Shown one piece after another: positions 52,246 to 63,700 of a stretch of 64,000 nucleotides of DNA (position 1 is the stretch's first letter; the number at the start of each line of letters is the position of its first letter). A model generated the notes under the pieces. The model made no database searches. It saw only the letters and a list, made by a program, of their open reading frames with translations, and was not told the origin of the DNA. Made by a program: the position numbers and the translations under genes. The stretch is from Bacteroidaceae bacterium. GTDB taxonomy: Bacteria; Bacteroidota; Bacteroidia; Bacteroidales; Bacteroidaceae. The stretch spans positions 58,644 to 122,643 of the forward strand of contig JAFZWK010000028.1 in NCBI GenBank assembly GCA_017617335.1, given 5' to 3'.

Positions 52246-55200
52246 ATGTTAAGAACAACATATTTCAAGATTTTAATCACTGCATGCATGATTCTTGCAT
52301 TTGGTATTTCTGCATTCGGTCAGACCAGCAAGAAACTAAAGGGGACTGTGATTGGAACGGAAGCATGTTACGACTATTCAACAGGTAATATCACCACAAC
52401 CATCAACACTCCAGCCAATGCTTTCGATGGAGATTTAGCAACTTTTGTGGCTACTTATTCCAATTCGCATACTTGGGTAGGTTTGGATTTGGGAACACCT
52501 CATGTTATAACTCGTGTCGGTTGGTCTCCCAGGAATGCAAGCAATGGTCCCAGCCGTGTGGTACTTGGTTTGTTCGAAGGTGCCAATGATCCAAATTTCA
52601 TGGATGCCATACCTCTCTATCTCATAAGCGAGGCTGGTACAATTGGAGTAATCAGTTATGCTGACGTGAATGTGTCACGCGGTTTCCGCTATGTCCGCTA
52701 TTTGGGTCCCAACTCTTCTCGAACCAATATCGCAGAGATTGAATTCTATGGTTATGAGGGTGAAGGTGATGATAGCCATTTCTATCAAGTAACCAATTTG
52801 CCTACTTTATCGTATCGCACCTATAGTGGCAATGAACCCTACGACAAGGTGAATGAGTTGGAGGCAAACATGTGCCTGATTTATGATGATGGAACTCTCA
52901 TTCAGGAATATCCCATTACGGCTCGCTTGCGTGGAAATGCTTCCACAGGATTCCCCAAAAAACCTTATCGCATCAGGTTCAATGATGGCAAGACTCATCA
53001 CATGCTGAAGGGAAGCAAGATGGAAAGTCCTGCCAAGGCGAGGAAATGGACCTTGATCAATAACTACGGTGACAAAACGCTGATGCGAAACATTGTCTCT
53101 TTTGAGACGAGCCGTCGCATCGGTATGGAATACTCAGTATGGTGCCAGCCTGTAGATGTAATCGTGAATGGTGAATATAAAGGATGTTATCAACTTTGTG
53201 ACCAGATTACGGCTGATGAACATCGCGTGCCTGTCATGGAGATGGAGCCGACTGACGTTGAAGAACCTTTCGTCAGTGGAGGTTATGTGATCGAGATAGA
53301 TGCTTATGCGAGCAGTGAGAAATCGAAGTTCACCAGTAAGCGTGGCATTCCTGTTACCATCAAGGAACCTGGTGAAGATGAAATCGTGCCGGCACAATCC
53401 ACATATATCAAGGATTATTTTAACTTGATGGAAAGCCTCGTTTGGAGTAGCAACTATACTGATCCTGAGACAGGCTATCGCAGTAAGTTGGATCTTGATT
53501 CCTTCCTGAAGTATCTTCTTTTGGGTGAGTTCACGGGTAACACCGATACCTATTGGAGTACTTATATGTATAAGGACCGCTCTGAAGAGTCGTTCTTTGT
53601 GGGACCCGGATGGGATTATGACCTGGCTTTCGACAATGATAACCGAATTTATCCTGTCAACAATCACTCTGATTGGATTTTCCGGACAGGTGGTTCGAAT
53701 GCTGGCGGTATGTCCAGTTTCGTGAATCGTATTCTTTCTGATGATTTTGCAGATAATCGTCTGAAAGAAATATGGGCAGAGATTCGTGATGAGAGACGCA
53801 TCACTGCTGACAATATGGTTCACTATGTGGATAGTATGGAGGAGGCTATGGCCGCTTCGGCTAGGCTTAATTTCATCCGTTGGCCCATTTTGAATACGAG
53901 AGTTCACCAAAATGCTTATGCATTGGGTTCCTTTGATGCTGAGGTGGAAATGATCAGGAATTGTATTCGGGGTAGGGTAGAATGGTTTGACAAAAAGTTG
54001 AACTACGGAGGTCCTCCCCCTGATGATCCTACTTCTTCTGAATACGAGATTGCAACTGCTGATGATATGCTTGTCTTCATGAGAGCTGTTAACAATAGAG
54101 GTCAGGTGGAGGCAAAAGCTCGTTTGACAGCCGATATTGATATGTCTTCAGTCAGCAAATCGTTCACCCCAATCGGCACGTCTTCCAGAATGTTCATTGG
54201 AACTTTTGATGGACAAGGTCATAGGATTAAGAATCTGAGGATTACAGGCAATAATGACTTTACTGGTCTCTTTGGATATGTGGGAGGCGGAGCAGTCATC
54301 AAGAACCTGATTTTGGATAGCAGCTGCAGCATCAGTGGTGGCAGTTATGTCGGATTGATTGGCGGTTCGAACGCAGCAGGTACCGTTACGATGGAGAATT
54401 TGGGTAACGAAGGAACCGTAATAGCATCGAGTCGCAATGCTGGTGGCATTATTGGATGCAATATGAGCAGCAGTGCTACCTTTGTCATTAATAACTGTTA
54501 TGTTACAGGAAATGTAAGCGGCGGAAACGAGTCAGGGACTCTCTCTGGATGGTTGGGTAACGATGCTATGGTTACCAATTGTTATAGCATCGCCACGATT
54601 TCAGGAAATGATAGTGGACGCTATTTTGCAAGGTACGGATCAGAGCCTACTTATGTGAATTGTTATGACACTTACGGAACCTCCGGCTTGACTCAATGCA
54701 CTTCATCGCAAGTTGTGAGTGGTGAACTATGTTATTTGTTGAATGGAAGTCAGAGTGAGAACGTTGCTTGGTATCAGACGCTAAGTGTGGATATGTTCCC
54801 TGTCCCACTGGATACACATGCCATTGTTTACAAGGCTGAAGACGGAAGCTATACGAATGGGTCATATACTTTCAACATTTCTACTCCTGCTGAGTTGGCA
54901 ACTTTTGCCCGTGTTGTGAACGGTGGTCGCATCACAGTATGTGCTGAACTCACGGCAGATTTGGATATGAAGGATATCCATATCTCCCCAATAGGTACAG
55001 AAACTTATCCTTTTGTTGGCAACTTCAATGGAAATGGTCACACCATATATAATCTGGAGATTTCGTCCAACGATAATGCAGTCGGTCTTTTTGGTTACGT
55101 GAGCGGTGGAGCTGAGATTCATCACTTCACTCTCGATGAGTCTTGTTCTATCTCAGGTGGATCTTATGTGGGTCTAATAGGTGCCAGTACAGGTGAAGGA

Positions 55201-57726
55201 ACAGTGACTCTTTATAACTTGGGTAATCAGGGAAGCGTGACAGCATCTGGAAACCAGGCTGCTGGTATCATTGGCAGCAACCGAGGTACTTCGAATACAT
55301 TCTTGATTTCAAACTGCTACACCAGCGGTACCATCACAGGTAAAAGCGAAACGGCTGCCATTTGTGCCTGGTTGGGTGCAACAGCCCAAGTTACCAATTG
55401 TTATAATTCTGCTACCATCACGGGTTATCAGTCAGGAAGACCTTTTGGTCGCTATAGTGCTTCGAATCCTGCGACATTCACCAATTGCTATGATTCCAGA
55501 TATCTGCAGACCAACATTTCCAGAGCAGGTTCCAGCAAATTATCCAGTGGCGAATTATGTTATCTTTTGAATGGAAGTCAGAGTGAGGACGTGAATTTCT
55601 ATCAGACATTGGGTATTGATCGCTTCCCCGTTTTGTCGAGACATGCTATAGTTTTGTATGATGAGCCTGACTATGTCAACAAGTTGGACTACGAGATTAA
55701 TGATGAGCAAGACCTGATAGGTTTTGCCACGATGGTAAACAGCGGGTTCCTTTCGGCAAATGCTGTAGTGACACGAGACTTGGATATGACGGGTCTTTCG
55801 ATGATTCCTATTGGTAACAGTTCGTATATGTATTCTGGCACTTTCGATGGCCAAGGTCATGTCCTTTCCAACGCGATCATTACGGGTGGAAATTATACGG
55901 GTCTGTTTGGCTATGTGACTGGTGGATGTACTGTCCAAAACATGACAATGGATTCTTCTTGTTCTATCACGGGCGGTGCTTACATAGCAGGTTTCATAGG
56001 TGGATCCAATGGCAGTGGTGAGATTGTCATGAACAACCTTGGATTTGAAGGTCGTGTGACAGGTTCTGCTCAGAATGCTGGTGGCATTATTGGTTGCAAC
56101 ATGAGCAGTACTGCCACCTTTACCCTCCGCAATTGCTATTCTACTGGTACCATCACGGGTGAATATGAATCTGCAGCATTGAGTGGATGGGTAGGTAACG
56201 ATGCAACCATAGAGAACTGCTATACCACTGCTACGGTTTCAGGTTTTGAAGGCAACAATTATCTGTATCGAGGTAATGCAAATGTAGTGAATTCTTATGC
56301 CATAAGTGGTGGTCAAGGAAATATGTTTAGTACGACTGACTTGACAAGCGGAAAACTCTGTTACCAATTGAACCAAGGTAATGTTTTAAATCCTGCTTAT
56401 CGCCAGAACCTGTCAGAAGAGAATGGTGATGATCACCCAGTTCTTCTGGTCGATCACAAGATAGTATATCAAGATAGCGATAAATCATATATCAATTTGG
56501 ATGAAGCTCCTGATGTGCCAGTTGAATCAATCGAATTTAGTGATGTTGAGGTTAGCATACGCGAGGGTTCTACATATTCTCTCACTGTGACTGTTTCTCC
56601 AGCAAGCGCAACCAATAAGGCTCTTGAATGGATTTCATCGGATGAATCAGTGGTAACGGTAAAAAATGGCGTTTTGGTCAGCATTGCTGCAGGAACGGCA
56701 ACCATTACTGCAAAGGCGACGGATGAGAGTGGGGTAGAGGCTACCTGTAAAGTGACAGTCCTTCCTTCTACTTACGAGATTGAGAATGCAGAACAGTTGA
56801 TGGCATTTGCCAGTGCTGTCAACAATGGAGCGTCAGATTTGAACGCCAAATTGATTGCAGACATCGACATGACTGGTGTTGAATTTGTTCCCATCGGCAC
56901 GGAGACTCAAGCCTTCACTGGTGTCTTTGATGGTCAGGGGCATACTATCGACAACCTGATTATCTCCTCTTATGAGAAGTACGTGGGACTGATTGGCGGT
57001 ATCGGAGGAGGAGCTGTCGTGAAGAACCTCATTTTGGGACCAGGCTCAGCCATTCGTGGATTCGCATACGTTGGTTTGATTGGTTGTTCCTTCGGCTCAG
57101 GTATTATCACGATGGAGAATCTGGGTAATGAGGGAACTGTTACAGCGGAAGGTGGTGTCAATGCTGGTGGTATTATTGGATGCTGTATGGGCAGTGCTGC
57201 TTCGTTCGTTATCAAGAACTGCTATGTGACTGGAGATGTGACTGGAGATTCAGAATCTGCTGAACTGAGTGGATGGGTTGGTTCTGATGCAAGAATCAGT
57301 AACTGTTGGGCTTCAGGGCAGATTGAAGGCGTGGAAGAAAATCGTTCCTTCTATCGCGGTACTGCACATTCAATTGAGAACTGCTATCAGGTCATTGGTA
57401 ATCAAGTGACTCAGATTCCTTTCGATCAGGTTTCCGATGGTACACTTTGTTATCGGTTGAATGGAGAATCTTCTTTAGAGCCAGTATGGTATCAGAAGTT
57501 GGGCGAGGATATGCATCCCGTCTTTGATTCCACTCGTGGAATTGTCTATCTTGTGACAAATGGGAAATATGATAATGATCCCAATGGAATGGGTATCAAC
57601 TCTATTAATATAAATAATGTAGAAACGATTTACAGTCTGGAAGGCATAAAGCACACGAAACTTCAACGAGGTATCAATGTGGTTCGCCAGAAAGACGGGA
57701 CTTTAAAGAAAATCAGCGTGAAATAA
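52246..57726 (+). CDS. Secreted CotH-kinase/F5-8C/multi-GLUG surface protein
   Basis: This 1826-residue protein has a signal peptide ending AFGQ (about 26 residues). Domains in order: F5/8C-like (about 27-175), CotH kinase-like (about 185-585), GLUG blocks 1-3 (about 600-865, 875-1135, 1150-1415), Big_2 (about 1425-1505), GLUG block 4 (about 1508-1768) and a tail ending KLQRGINVV...KISVK resembling a T9SS sorting signal. CotH motifs INNYGDKTLMRN, GEYKGCYQL, LDLDSFLKYLL and GPGWDYDLAFDND are present. It is a paralogue of 7569-11459, but with four GLUG blocks instead of one. It is probably a cell-surface adhesin or kinase-like scaffold. It is followed by the giant GLUG protein with a 55-bp gap. 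Confidence 0.88.
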   Translation: MLRTTYFKILITACMILAFGISAFGQTSKKLKGTVIGTEACYDYSTGNITTTINTPANAFDGDLATFVATYSNSHTWVGLDLGTPHVITRVGWSPRNASNGPSRVVLGLFEGANDPNFMDAIPLYLISEAGTIGVISYADVNVSRGFRYVRYLGPNSSRTNIAEIEFYGYEGEGDDSHFYQVTNLPTLSYRTYSGNEPYDKVNELEANMCLIYDDGTLIQEYPITARLRGNASTGFPKKPYRIRFNDGKTHHMLKGSKMESPAKARKWTLINNYGDKTLMRNIVSFETSRRIGMEYSVWCQPVDVIVNGEYKGCYQLCDQITADEHRVPVMEMEPTDVEEPFVSGGYVIEIDAYASSEKSKFTSKRGIPVTIKEPGEDEIVPAQSTYIKDYFNLMESLVWSSNYTDPETGYRSKLDLDSFLKYLLLGEFTGNTDTYWSTYMYKDRSEESFFVGPGWDYDLAFDNDNRIYPVNNHSDWIFRTGGSNAGGMSSFVNRILSDDFADNRLKEIWAEIRDERRITADNMVHYVDSMEEAMAASARLNFIRWPILNTRVHQNAYALGSFDAEVEMIRNCIRGRVEWFDKKLNYGGPPPDDPTSSEYEIATADDMLVFMRAVNNRGQVEAKARLTADIDMSSVSKSFTPIGTSSRMFIGTFDGQGHRIKNLRITGNNDFTGLFGYVGGGAVIKNLILDSSCSISGGSYVGLIGGSNAAGTVTMENLGNEGTVIASSRNAGGIIGCNMSSSATFVINNCYVTGNVSGGNESGTLSGWLGNDAMVTNCYSIATISGNDSGRYFARYGSEPTYVNCYDTYGTSGLTQCTSSQVVSGELCYLLNGSQSENVAWYQTLSVDMFPVPLDTHAIVYKAEDGSYTNGSYTFNISTPAELATFARVVNGGRITVCAELTADLDMKDIHISPIGTETYPFVGNFNGNGHTIYNLEISSNDNAVGLFGYVSGGAEIHHFTLDESCSISGGSYVGLIGASTGEGTVTLYNLGNQGSVTASGNQAAGIIGSNRGTSNTFLISNCYTSGTITGKSETAAICAWLGATAQVTNCYNSATITGYQSGRPFGRYSASNPATFTNCYDSRYLQTNISRAGSSKLSSGELCYLLNGSQSEDVNFYQTLGIDRFPVLSRHAIVLYDEPDYVNKLDYEINDEQDLIGFATMVNSGFLSANAVVTRDLDMTGLSMIPIGNSSYMYSGTFDGQGHVLSNAIITGGNYTGLFGYVTGGCTVQNMTMDSSCSITGGAYIAGFIGGSNGSGEIVMNNLGFEGRVTGSAQNAGGIIGCNMSSTATFTLRNCYSTGTITGEYESAALSGWVGNDATIENCYTTATVSGFEGNNYLYRGNANVVNSYAISGGQGNMFSTTDLTSGKLCYQLNQGNVLNPAYRQNLSEENGDDHPVLLVDHKIVYQDSDKSYINLDEAPDVPVESIEFSDVEVSIREGSTYSLTVTVSPASATNKALEWISSDESVVTVKNGVLVSIAAGTATITAKATDESGVEATCKVTVLPSTYEIENAEQLMAFASAVNNGASDLNAKLIADIDMTGVEFVPIGTETQAFTGVFDGQGHTIDNLIISSYEKYVGLIGGIGGGAVVKNLILGPGSAIRGFAYVGLIGCSFGSGIITMENLGNEGTVTAEGGVNAGGIIGCCMGSAASFVIKNCYVTGDVTGDSESAELSGWVGSDARISNCWASGQIEGVEENRSFYRGTAHSIENCYQVIGNQVTQIPFDQVSDGTLCYRLNGESSLEPVWYQKLGEDMHPVFDSTRGIVYLVTNGKYDNDPNGMGINSININNVETIYSLEGIKHTKLQRGINVVRQKDGTLKKISVK

Positions 57727-57781
57727 AAAAAATGAGAATATCAACAACTTTTATTATTAACATTTACATACAACAATTCAC

Positions 57782-60700
57782 ATGAAACACAAATTCTTGT
57801 TTCTGATGACTGCATTGTTTGCATCTTCTGTTTGGGCCCAAGTTCCCAAAGCAGATTTGCTGGATGTGGTCTTCAATGAGGATGGAACAGCCACAGACGT
57901 TTCAGACTCTAAGATGACGGTGGAAACTTTCGGTAGTCCTTTTATCGTAAAGAGCGCCAAGTATGGAATTAACGTATTGTGCATGAGGAATGAGACTTGG
58001 TCAAAGACCCCAACCTCATACTTCCGTGTAGATTACGAGGAGAATGCTGATTATCTAGCAGCATTGGCAGACGGCCACACTTTGGAGTGCTTGGTACGTC
58101 CTTATTGGGATGGTGACTTGGCTGATGTAGAGTGCAAGCCATTCAGTTCTCACCAAGGTGGTGGTACTGGTTTTTTGATTTGCAAGAAGAGTGGCGCGCG
58201 CGACAACGAGTTCACATTCTTGCCCAACGTTTCTGAGACTGGTAAAAGCACATGGCGCTGGGCCAACAGTGGTGTTGTTCCTCAGAAGGGCGTCTACTAT
58301 CATATAGTGGGCGTGTATGATAAGGCTAATGCTGTCGCTAAGATTTACGTGAATGGTGAATTAAAGAACACTATTCCTGCTCCTGGCAATTACCTGCTTG
58401 CTTCATCTGGCAACAATAAGTTCATCATCGGTGGTGATCCAGGTCCAATTAATAGTGTTCAAGGTTTGGGTACAACCAGTTGGCAAGGTGATGTTGCCAT
58501 GGCACGTGTCTACAGTGAACCTCTGACCGATGAGCAGGTTGCTGCCGTGTATGAGTCAGTAAAGGCTATGGATACGGGTGCTATTGATCATCGTGACTTT
58601 GATGGTGCTGATGGTAAATGGACATTCGAGAAAGCTGATAACCTGCTGAAGCCCGCAGAGGGTATCCTTCAACTCCAGCCAATATCTGTTGGCAAGTATA
58701 GCGTAAATGTATGTGAGACATTAGACGAGGTAGGCATTGTGCCCGCCGAAGGTCCCACGGCTGAGGACAAGGCTGTCTTTGTGCCGAGGTTTGCAGGATT
58801 CTTGTTGAAGCGTCCAGACGATTCTCCAGCCACTAAGTCTTACACCATCATGATGGACATTAAGATGGAGGATGCGGTTTCCTACAACGGTCTGATCCAG
58901 ACAAATCGGGCGAACAAGGAAAAGAATGATGGTGATTTGTTTATCTCTGAGAACAAGATTGGAATGAGAGCCTTGGGTGGTTACTTTGGTGAGATACTGG
59001 ACAACACGTGGTATCGTATCGCACTGACTAACAGCGATGGTGCAGTCAAGGTTTACGTGAACGGCGAGAAAGTCATCAATAAAGAAACTGACGATGGCCG
59101 TTGGGAGATTGATCCTTGGGGCTTCTATCTGTTCTGCGATGAGGACGAAGAGATGGTAGATACATACGTTTCTGAGATAACATTCTGGGAAACTCCTCTT
59201 ACCGATGAGGAAATCAGCGCATTGGGCGGTTTCAAGGAGGAAGAAGAGCTACAGAAGAACGAAGAAGGTATCTACGAGATTGGTACAGCTAATCAGCTCG
59301 CCCAGTTTGCCAGCATCGTTAATGCTGGAGAAGTGGATGCCAATGCAGTTCTGATGAAGGACATCGACATGGGTGGCAAGCTGGTTGACGGCGCTCCCGC
59401 TGAGGATAGTCCTCTCTTCACTCCCATTGGTACTACTGAAGTTCCCTTCGCAGGTGAGTTCGACGGACAGGGTCATGTGATCAAGAATCTCGTAATCAAT
59501 ACGGGCGTAGACTATACTGGTCTGTTTGGTCGTGTAACTGGCACTGCTGTCATCAAGAACTTTATTGTGGACAGCAATTCTTATATCGGTGGTAATGCCT
59601 TTGTGGGTGTTGTCGGTGGTACTATCAATGGTGCCAGCACAGTCCTCATCGATCGTATCGGTATGGAAGGTAAGGTTGTGGCTGCTGCCCAGAATGCTGG
59701 CGGTATCTTCGGTTGTAACATGAATAATCCTGCAACCGTTGTTAGCAATTGCTACGTGACGGGTCCTGTTATAGGTGCTCGCGAGAGTGGTCAGATCAAC
59801 GGCTGGCTTGGTGGCGGTAAGATTGAGAACTGCTGGGCTATTGGTACTATCGAAGGTGTTTACGATAAGACCGAAGGTGCCGGTGACGGCTTCTATCGTG
59901 GTACTCCTACCGTAGCTGGTGTTCTCTATTCCAATGCTCTCTATAGAAATGCTACCACGAATCCCTTCGATGAGGAGGATGCTAAGAGCGGTAAGATGAC
60001 CTTTGCTCTGAATGGCAATAACGCCGACGGTGCTTGGCATCAGACTCTTGGTGTAGATACTTATCCTACTTTGAATCCCACAAGCAAGAAAGTATATGCT
60101 GTGCCTACGGAGGGCTTCCGTTGTGACGGTGTGCCTCAGGGCGAGATCGTTTACACCAATGAGGAGCAGACTCCTGAGATTCCTGCTCATGAATACGAAG
60201 GCTATATCTGCAAGAATTGCGGTCAGATCAATCCTGACTTTGTAAAGCCTGAGGATGGCGTTTATTCTTTGAGTGAGCCTATCCAGTTGGCTTGGTTTGC
60301 TGATATGGTCAACAGCGGTAAGACGACTCTCAACGCCAAGTTGGTTAACGATATTGACATGACTGGTGTTACCATGAGTCCTATTGGTTCTGAAAGCAAT
60401 AATTATCGTGGTACGTTTGACGGTCAGTTCTACACCATAAGTAACTTCTCTATTCAGAAGGAAGAGAACTATATTGGTCTCTTTGGTGTAGTATCAGGAG
60501 GTGCTACCATTAAGAACTTCACCGTGACAAATGCTAAGATCGCAGGTACTTCTTACATCGGTATCATCGGTGGTACTAACGGCAGCGGTACGGTTGTTGT
60601 TGACGGTCTGGGCTTCGAAGGTGAGTCTCTCGGAACTGGCAGGAACGTTTCTGGTATCATTGGTGTGAACATGGGCAGTGCTGCTACCCTCAGCATCACC

Positions 60701-63700
60701 AACTGTTACGTGATTGGTAAGGTAATTGGTAACGTTGAAAGTGCAGCAATCACTGGTTGGACTGGTGGTGGTGTTGTTGCCAACTGCTGGACCACAGCTA
60801 CCGTGGCTGGTTATGATGCAGATCCTCATGACTTCTATCGTAACAACAACACTCAAATTTCTAACAGCTACAACGATAACGGCCTCCAGGCAGGTGTGAC
60901 ATTGATTCCTGAGGGTGCTTTGGAAAGTGGTGAGCTGACTTATCTCTTGAACGAAGGCAACCCGAATGGCCCATGGCATCAGACCATTGGTGAGGATGCA
61001 TATCCTACTCTCCTTCCTTCTCATGGTGTAGTTTACAAGGATGGTGATACTTATATCAATTCTGTAGCACCTGTTGGTTACTTTACTTTGCTGACTGAAA
61101 ATTCTAATCAGATGAATGTGACTCAGGTAGATGAATACGAGTACAACATCTTATCAACAGGCGGTGATCCTTATGTTTCTGTTTCAGACCTGCCTCGTGA
61201 CCTGACACCAGAGGAGGTTTATGTCATGTTCGAGTACAAGAGCTCAACAGGCATCCCTGGTGCAGAGTTCTTCTTTGCGAATACCCACAATGGATTCGCA
61301 GGTGGTGTAGAGCAGAACTTTGATATACCTGCTTCAGATGATTGGAAGGTTCTCTTCGTTAATATCGCTGATAGCCGTGCCAACTTCGGTTGGGGTTCAG
61401 CAGGCGGTAATCTCCGTCTGGATACAGGTACCATTCCTGGTTTGGATCTGAGTATCCGTAACATTACGATTGTAACTGCTGCACAGAAGGAAGCATACGA
61501 GAGCTCTCATAAGTATTATGAAATTGCTACTGCTGCTGACTTGGTAGAGTTCGCCAATGCAGTAAATGCTGGTGATACCGGTGCAGGTGCTGAGTTGACC
61601 GCTGATATTGATATGGCTGGCGTGGAATATACTCCTGCTGGTATTGTAGGTGCTCCCTATACAGGTATCTTCAATGGTAAGGGTCACAAGATTTCTAATC
61701 TGGTTATCAACAAGAGCGATGATTACGCTGGTCTGTTCGGTGTTGTAGGTGGTGGCGTTGTCATCAAGAACCTTACTCTCGACAGTACATGTTCTATCAC
61801 GGGTACAAGATTCGTAGGTGTAATTGGTGGTTCTAATGGAGGTGGTACTATCACTATTGACCGCGTAGCTAACGAGGGTTCTGTTTCTGGTACTGCCGAG
61901 AATGTTTCTGGTATTATCGGCGTGAACATGAGTTCAGCTGCGACCTTCAAGATCACCAATGTATATTCAACAGGTACCATTACAGGTAAGAACGAGAGTG
62001 CAGCAATCTCTGGTTGGACTGGTGGTGGTGACATCCAGAATGCTTATTCTATCTCTTCTGTAACAGGTCTTGATGGTGACAATACCTTGTTCCGTGGTAG
62101 TCCTTCGTTTGCAAATGTATTTGATATCAATGGAAAGCAGGGTACAGCTATCACTGCCGAGCAGGTTGCTTCTGGTGAGTTGGCTTACAAGTTCAACGAG
62201 GCTGCAGGCAAGACTGTTCTGTATCAGAAGATTGGAGAGGATGCATATCCCACCTTCGATGCTTCTCGTGGTGAGGTTTACACGGATGGTAAGGGCAATT
62301 ATTTCAATGCTTCTCTTGAGTTGAACGAGAAGAATCAGTATGAGATTTCGAACTCAATCCAGTTGGTTCTCTTCTCCGAGTTGGTTAACAGTGGTGCTAC
62401 ATCTGCCAGCGCTGTTCTGACCGCTGATATTGATATGTCCAATGTTCCCAACTTTACTCCTATCGGTCTTTATTCTGACACTGCTGGCTATCCCAACTTC
62501 ACATACCATGGTGTATTTGATGGCCAGGGTCATATCATCAGGAACTTGACCATTACCAGAGAGGATAAGTATGAGACAGGTCTCTTCAGCCGTACTCAGA
62601 GTGCAACTGTCATGAACCTTGGTGTGGAGAATGCAACCATTACCAACACTCAGGCTATCCGCTGTGGTGTATTTGGTGGTGAAATGTATATAAGTACCAT
62701 CAAGAACCTCTTCTCTGTGGGTGAGATTGTTATCAACACAACACATGACCAGAAGGGTGGTATCGCAGGTGAGGCATTCAGTACTACACTGCAGAACTGT
62801 TATACAGTTTACGGTGTAGCTGCCAACAACACGAATGTTTACTCTAACACCTTCCAGGGTGACGAGGTTGCTCAAGGTATTGCTACTGGTGAGCTTTGCT
62901 TCAAGTTGAACGGAGGATCTTCCGACAATCCTATTTACTTCCAGACTTTGGGTGAGGATGCTTATCCTGTACTGACCAATACAAGCAAGGTTGTCTTCCA
63001 GGATGGCGAGACTTATACCAACGAATATCCTGCATGGTATCTGTTGAAGGAATTGATCGCTGCTTCCAAGACTCTCGCTGCTTCTACCAAGATTATCAAC
63101 GAGACAGCTTTGATTACCAACACCAGCCAGTTCTCTTCTAACTGTGCTTGGGATAATCAGGGTTCTTTGAATGATCTGCTTGATGGTAGCACCCTGACAT
63201 TCTTCCATTCAACAACTGCCATGAATGTTGCTGATGGTAACGAATATATGGATGTTGCCCTGAACAAGGCAGTTTCTTCATTTGTACTTGAATTCTCAGG
63301 TCGTGGCGACGGTGCTGCTGTGGGTGCTGCATGGCATGATACTCCCGACAAGATCCGCATCTATGCTTCCAAGGATGGCGAGAATTGGGTTGAGATTACA
63401 ACTCAGCAGTATGAAATTGCAAATGTGGACAATGCATACTACAAGTCTTCTGAACCCGTTGAATTGGGTGATGAGTACAGCTATGTTCGCTTCAACATCT
63501 TGCATACTACTTCCAATAATGCTTACTGGAATGTCAGTGAGTTCCAGATGTATGAAACCGCTTTAGATGAGAACAGTCCTATCGTCACAATTCCTCGTTT
63601 AAGCACCGCTGTTGCTGATTTGGAGGGTCTTGCTGCCGCTAAGACTGCTTTGGTAAGTGATCATACTGGCACTCAGAGTGACATCAACGAGTTGCAGCGT